Shown in pieces: positions 60,388 through 64,000 of a stretch of 64,000 bases of DNA. Every line of letters begins with the position of its first letter. The first letter of the stretch is position 1. The notes below the pieces were generated by a model. It was not told where the DNA came from and searched no databases. It saw only the letters and a list, made by a program, of their open reading frames with translations. The stretch spans positions 1,364,001 through 1,428,000 of the forward strand of contig CALSOO010000004.1 in assembly GCA_943787985.1 (NCBI GenBank), written 5' to 3'. This DNA comes from an uncultured Paracoccaceae bacterium (GTDB lineage Bacteria > Pseudomonadota > Alphaproteobacteria > Rhodobacterales > Rhodobacteraceae). The position numbers were made by a program, and so were the translations under genes.

Positions 60388-61701
60388 ATGGGCGACCCCA
60401 ACACAGCACTTGATGCAGGCTTTTGGATGACATGCGGTGTCATCTTGTTCTTACTGGTGCTTTCCGGCTTCTTCTCGGGCTCGGAAACGGCCCTGACGGC
60501 TGCATCGCGGGGCAAGTTGCGCTCTCAGGCGGACAAAGGCTCACGCGGGGCGGCGCGTGCTTTGCGCATCACGGAAGACAACGAGCGTCTGATCGGGTCG
60601 GTGTTGTTGGGCAACAACCTGGTCAACATCCTTGCCACGTCATTGGCCACTGTTATCCTGCTGCGCGTCTTTGGGGAGAGTGGCGTTTTTTGGGCCACTT
60701 CGGTGATGACATTGCTGATTTTGATCTTTGCCGAGGTGCTGCCCAAAACATATGCCATCACCAATTCGGAAAAGGCCTCGGCCTTGGTGTCTGGGCCTAT
60801 CTCATTGATTGTAATCATATTTGCACCAGTTGTCTCAGCAGTTCGCGTTTTGGTGCGCGGCGTGTTGCGGGTGTTCGGGGTGACGATTGACCCTGACAGC
60901 AACATTCTGGCCGTACGTGAAGAAATCGCAGGTGCGCTGCAACTGGGCCACTCGGAAGGGGTTGTGGAAAAAGAAGACCGCGACCGGATTCTGGGCGCTT
61001 TGGACCTTGGGGACCGGGTTGTCGAAGAGATCATGTTGCACCGCTCGGACATCGAGATGGTGAATATTGATGACGGGCCCGAAGCCATTCTGGAGCAGTG
61101 TTTGCAGTCCAATCACACGCGTCTGCCCGTGTTCAAAGGCGATTCCGAGAACATTATTGGTGTGATCCACGCCAAGGACTTGTTGCGCGCGATGTACAAG
61201 ATCATCGGCGGCGCGGACGGCGATGCTAAGGCATTGAAATCATTTGATGTCTCTAAAGTCGCGATGGAGCCGTATTTTGTGCCGGAAACCACGACTTTGG
61301 ACGATCAAATGCGCCAGTTCCTGCGCAAACACACACATTTTGCGCTTGTGGTTGATGAATACGGCAGCTTGCAAGGGCTGATCACGCTTGAGGATATTCT
61401 GGAAGAGATCGTGGGCGAAATCACGGATGAATTCGATCCTGACGGCGACCACCCTGTTGTGAAGGGCGAAGACGGACAATTCATGGTCGACGGGGCCATG
61501 ACGATCCGCGATTTGAACCGCGCGACGGAATGGAACTTGCCCGATGAAGAGGCCAACACGATCGCGGGTCTGGTCATCCACGAGGCGCAAATGATCCCGA
61601 CAGCCGGTCAGGTGTTTTCGTTCCACGACTTCCGTTTTGAAGTGATCGCGCGAGATGGCAACCGGATCACGGCGTTGCGGATCAGGCCGCTGGACGCCTA
61701 G
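60388..61701 (+). CDS. CNNM/CorC-type membrane protein (DUF21-CBS-CorC_HlyC)
   Basis: 437 residues from ATG 60388. An N-terminal DUF21 domain with four membrane segments (LDAGFWMTCGVILFLLVLSG, SGSETALTAASRGKL, VLLGNNLVNILATSLATVIL) is followed by two CBS domains (about 205-330, MLHRSDIEMVNIDDGPEAIL) and a CorC_HlyC domain with DEYGSLQGLITLEDILEEIV. The family moves or senses Mg or Co ions; the old name haemolysin is misleading. Confidence 0.92.
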   Translation: MGDPNTALDAGFWMTCGVILFLLVLSGFFSGSETALTAASRGKLRSQADKGSRGAARALRITEDNERLIGSVLLGNNLVNILATSLATVILLRVFGESGVFWATSVMTLLILIFAEVLPKTYAITNSEKASALVSGPISLIVIIFAPVVSAVRVLVRGVLRVFGVTIDPDSNILAVREEIAGALQLGHSEGVVEKEDRDRILGALDLGDRVVEEIMLHRSDIEMVNIDDGPEAILEQCLQSNHTRLPVFKGDSENIIGVIHAKDLLRAMYKIIGGADGDAKALKSFDVSKVAMEPYFVPETTTLDDQMRQFLRKHTHFALVVDEYGSLQGLITLEDILEEIVGEITDEFDPDGDHPVVKGEDGQFMVDGAMTIRDLNRATEWNLPDEEANTIAGLVIHEAQMIPTAGQVFSFHDFRFEVIARDGNRITALRIRPLDA

Positions 61702-61704
61702 GGG

Positions 61705-64000
61705 TTATCCCCGCAGCCGTTCCCCCGTCGCATCAAACGGTGGTTCTGCGAGGATGACCGCCTTGTGTGGTTTGCCTAGCACCATGACCTCGACCGCGTC
61801 CCCCGCAACAGCGTCTTTGACAAAGCCAAGCGCGAGGCTCATGCCGACAGAGTAGCCATAGGCCCCCGAGGTCACGCGCCCGATGCCTTTTCCGTTTCTA
61901 AAGATCGGCTCGCCGCCTGTTGCATCCGCGTTCGAGGCGTCGGTTTGTGCGCTGTCCAGATGCAGGATCACCAAATGTTCGCGCGCGGGGTTTTCCATGG
62001 TCTGCGCAACGGCTGTTTTGTTCAGGAAGTCCTTGTCCATCTTGCACAAACGGTCCAGCCCGACCTCTTGTGGCCAGTATTCGGGCGAATACTCACGGCT
62101 CCACGAGCCATAGCCTTTTTCGACCCGCAACGACATGAGCGCGCGCCCCCCGACAGGGCCTGCGCCGACCGCTTTGCCCGCCTCCAGCAAGGCATCGTAC
62201 AAGCGCGCCTGATCGTCCTGCGCGCAGTGTAATTCCCAGCCCAGATCCCCCGTGAACGACACCCGCAACGCCAGCACTTTGACGCCCCCCAGCTCGATCT
62301 GTTGAGAGCGCATGAATGGCAAATCCTGCGTCGCGAGCGAGGCATTTGTCATGCGTTGCAACATTGTGCGGCTTTGTGGTCCGGCCACGTTGAACCCGCA
62401 AATGTCGTCGGTTTTGCTTTTAAATACAGTGCCTTCGGGCAATGGCACCTCGTTGAAAAAGCGTTTGTGGTAGCGTTCCGCCATGCCCGATCCAATGATC
62501 CAGAATTCATCATCTGCCAGTTTGGTGACCGTGAAATCCCCCGCGATGCCCCCGCGTTTGCCGATCAACGGCGTGAGGCAGGATCGCCCGACCGCCTTTG
62601 GCATGGTGTTGGCAAAGACCGCGTTCAACCAATCCGCCGCCCCTGCCCCTTTGCAGATGTATTTGGCGAAATTCGAGATGTCGATGATGCCGGCCCGTTC
62701 GCGCAGCATCTTGCATTCTTCGCCCACAGGTCCCCACCAGTTCTGGCGCGTAAATCCGTCTGTGTCTTGGGCGTTTGGCGTGTCCGCAAACCACAACGGG
62801 TGTTCCCAGCCGTAGTTCAGCCCCATCACCGCGCCGAGCGCTTTTTGGCGGTCATGGATCGGGCGCGTGCGCACGGCGCGCCCTGCGCTGCGTTCCTCGT
62901 TGGGGAAGTGGATTTTGAACCGGTTGGCGTATTGGTCGCGCACCCGCTCTTTGGTAAATGTCTTGCCCGTACTGCCGTTTGTGGCCCAGCTGCCAAAGCG
63001 CGCCATGTCCCACGGGAACATGTCGTATTGCATTTCCCCCTCAATGATCCACTGCGCCACCATCAGCCCCATGCCCCCCGATTGGGAGAAGCCCGGGATG
63101 ATGCCGTTGCAACAAAAATACCCCTTTTTCTCAGGCACCGGCCCAAGCAGGACGTTGCTGTCCGGCGACCAGATCATTGGCCCGTTGATCACCCGTTTGA
63201 TCCCCGCGGTTCCGACCACAGGCACACGGTCAATAGCGCGCATCATGTTGTCCTCGATCCGCTCGAGATCGTCGTCAAACAGATCATGGGCAAAGTCGAG
63301 CGGGGTGCCATTTTCGGCCCAGAATTTCATGTTTTTCTCGTAGGCCCCGACCAGCAGGCCCTGCCCCTCCTGACGCAGATAATATTCGCCGTCACGGTCC
63401 GCCACCGATGGCAGGCGCTGATCCATCGCCGCGATTTCGGGGATGCTTTCGGTGACGAAATACTGGTGTTCTGTGGGCTGTAGCGGCAGTTCGATCCCTG
63501 CAAGCGCGGCCACTTCTCGCCCCCAAAGCCCCGCCGCATTGATCACCCAAGGCGTCGCGATGTCCCCTTTTTCGGTTTGAACGATCCACGTGCCGTCCGG
63601 CTGGTGTTCGGTGCCCAACACAGGGTTGAACCGCACAATTTCGGCCCCGTTTTGCCGCGCGCCTGTGGCATAGGCTTGGGTCACCCCCGAAGGATCGACA
63701 TTGCCCCCGTCAGGCTCCCACATGATGCAGCGGATGCCGTCGTAGTCCACCAGCGGATGCAGGCGTTCGGCCTCGGCACGGTCCACTTCGTGGAAGTTCA
63801 TGCCATAGAGCTCGGCCTTGGCCGCTTGCAGGCGCAACTGGTGCTCGCGCGCCTCTGTCTGCGCCAGATACAGCGATCCGGGCTGGAACACCCCGCACCC
63901 TTGCCCCGTTTCCTGCTCAAGCTCTTTGTACAGCCCCATCGTGTAGTGCTGGATGCGGCTGATGTTGGTGCTGTCGTGCAAACCGTGGATGTTCGCCGCG
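61705..64000 (-). CDS. FAD-dependent oxidoreductase with aminomethyltransferase domains (GcvT family), 5' end outside window
   Basis: 765 residues are visible; the frame runs off the edge, so the FAD-binding N-terminus is missing. The visible N-terminal part belongs to a DAO-type oxidase domain (VINAAGLWGREVAALAGIEL, EHQYFVTE, WSPDSNVLLGPVPEKKG), followed by FAO_M, GCV_T (IIDISNFAKYICKGAGAADW) and the C-terminal GCV_T_C barrel. This matches the dimethylglycine/sarcosine dehydrogenase group, which oxidises N-methyl groups and passes the one-carbon unit to tetrahydrofolate. The substrate is not known. Confidence 0.9.
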   Translation of the reverse strand, partial: AANIHGLHDSTNISRIQHYTMGLYKELEQETGQGCGVFQPGSLYLAQTEAREHQLRLQAAKAELYGMNFHEVDRAEAERLHPLVDYDGIRCIMWEPDGGNVDPSGVTQAYATGARQNGAEIVRFNPVLGTEHQPDGTWIVQTEKGDIATPWVINAAGLWGREVAALAGIELPLQPTEHQYFVTESIPEIAAMDQRLPSVADRDGEYYLRQEGQGLLVGAYEKNMKFWAENGTPLDFAHDLFDDDLERIEDNMMRAIDRVPVVGTAGIKRVINGPMIWSPDSNVLLGPVPEKKGYFCCNGIIPGFSQSGGMGLMVAQWIIEGEMQYDMFPWDMARFGSWATNGSTGKTFTKERVRDQYANRFKIHFPNEERSAGRAVRTRPIHDRQKALGAVMGLNYGWEHPLWFADTPNAQDTDGFTRQNWWGPVGEECKMLRERAGIIDISNFAKYICKGAGAADWLNAVFANTMPKAVGRSCLTPLIGKRGGIAGDFTVTKLADDEFWIIGSGMAERYHKRFFNEVPLPEGTVFKSKTDDICGFNVAGPQSRTMLQRMTNASLATQDLPFMRSQQIELGGVKVLALRVSFTGDLGWELHCAQDDQARLYDALLEAGKAVGAGPVGGRALMSLRVEKGYGSWSREYSPEYWPQEVGLDRLCKMDKDFLNKTAVAQTMENPAREHLVILHLDSAQTDASNADATGGEPIFRNGKGIGRVTSGAYGYSVGMSLALGFVKDAVAGDAVEVMVLGKPHKAVILAEPPFDATGERLRG

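Noticed and set aside
62302..63483. Plus-strand open frame of 393 codons
   Set aside because: Antisense shadow of the GcvT-type oxidoreductase.

Overview
The window looks like chromosomal DNA of a marine alphaproteobacterium of the Rhodobacterales (Roseobacter group). The evidence is the envelope cluster pyrH-frr-uppS-cdsA-dxr-rseP-bamA-ompH-fabZ-lpxA-lpxI-lpxB, an adjacent sciP-ctrA cell-cycle module, a non-pyrrolysine MttB homologue, a GcvT-type FAD oxidoreductase, a MocR/DUF1127 pair and moderate G+C. This assignment is inference from gene content and order. No rRNA, tRNA or CRISPR array was seen.

Layout. 1-9.5 kb: MttB homologue (cut by the window edge), guaA, two DMT exporters, a P-loop protein, a MetA acyltransferase with an alpha/beta hydrolase, PPK2 and a TetR regulator. 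9.5-10.6 kb: a flavin oxidoreductase. 10.66-16.55 kb: an A/T-richer foreign segment that appears to be a small integrative element inserted at the 3' end of rpsI. It carries two tyrosine recombinases, small unknown genes and an IS256-family insertion. 16.5-26.7 kb: rplM-rpsI, a zinc-ribbon/membrane pair, MocR and DUF1127, fatty-acid genes, trmFO, gluQRS, hisI and an IscU-like scaffold. 26.7-33.5 kb: recG-ligA, ctrA, sciP and mnmA. 33.5-45.8 kb: the envelope/lipid A/isoprenoid cluster. 45.9-52.7 kb: miaA, an AraC regulator and a peptide-type ABC importer without its binding protein. 52.7-64 kb: membrane proteins, a lytic transglycosylase, ssb, aroKB, xerD, a CNNM/CorC protein and a large FAD/GcvT oxidoreductase (cut by the window edge).

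Genes that work together: the 12-gene block from pyrH to lpxB covers translation recycling, undecaprenyl and phospholipid precursors, outer-membrane assembly and lipid A. SciP and CtrA form a known regulator pair, and candidate CtrA boxes (TTAA-N7-TTAA) stand before ctrA itself and before several small membrane-protein genes.

Caution: about 20 single-base indels fall between 30.4 and 32.8 kb and break ligA, ctrA, sciP and mnmA. Most lie in or next to base runs, and undoing them restores family-length proteins. These genes are expected to be essential or nearly so, so this stretch is most likely poor consensus sequence rather than gene decay. Scattered indels also affect a TetR gene, the flavin oxidoreductase, the transposase, uppS and a lytic transglycosylase.
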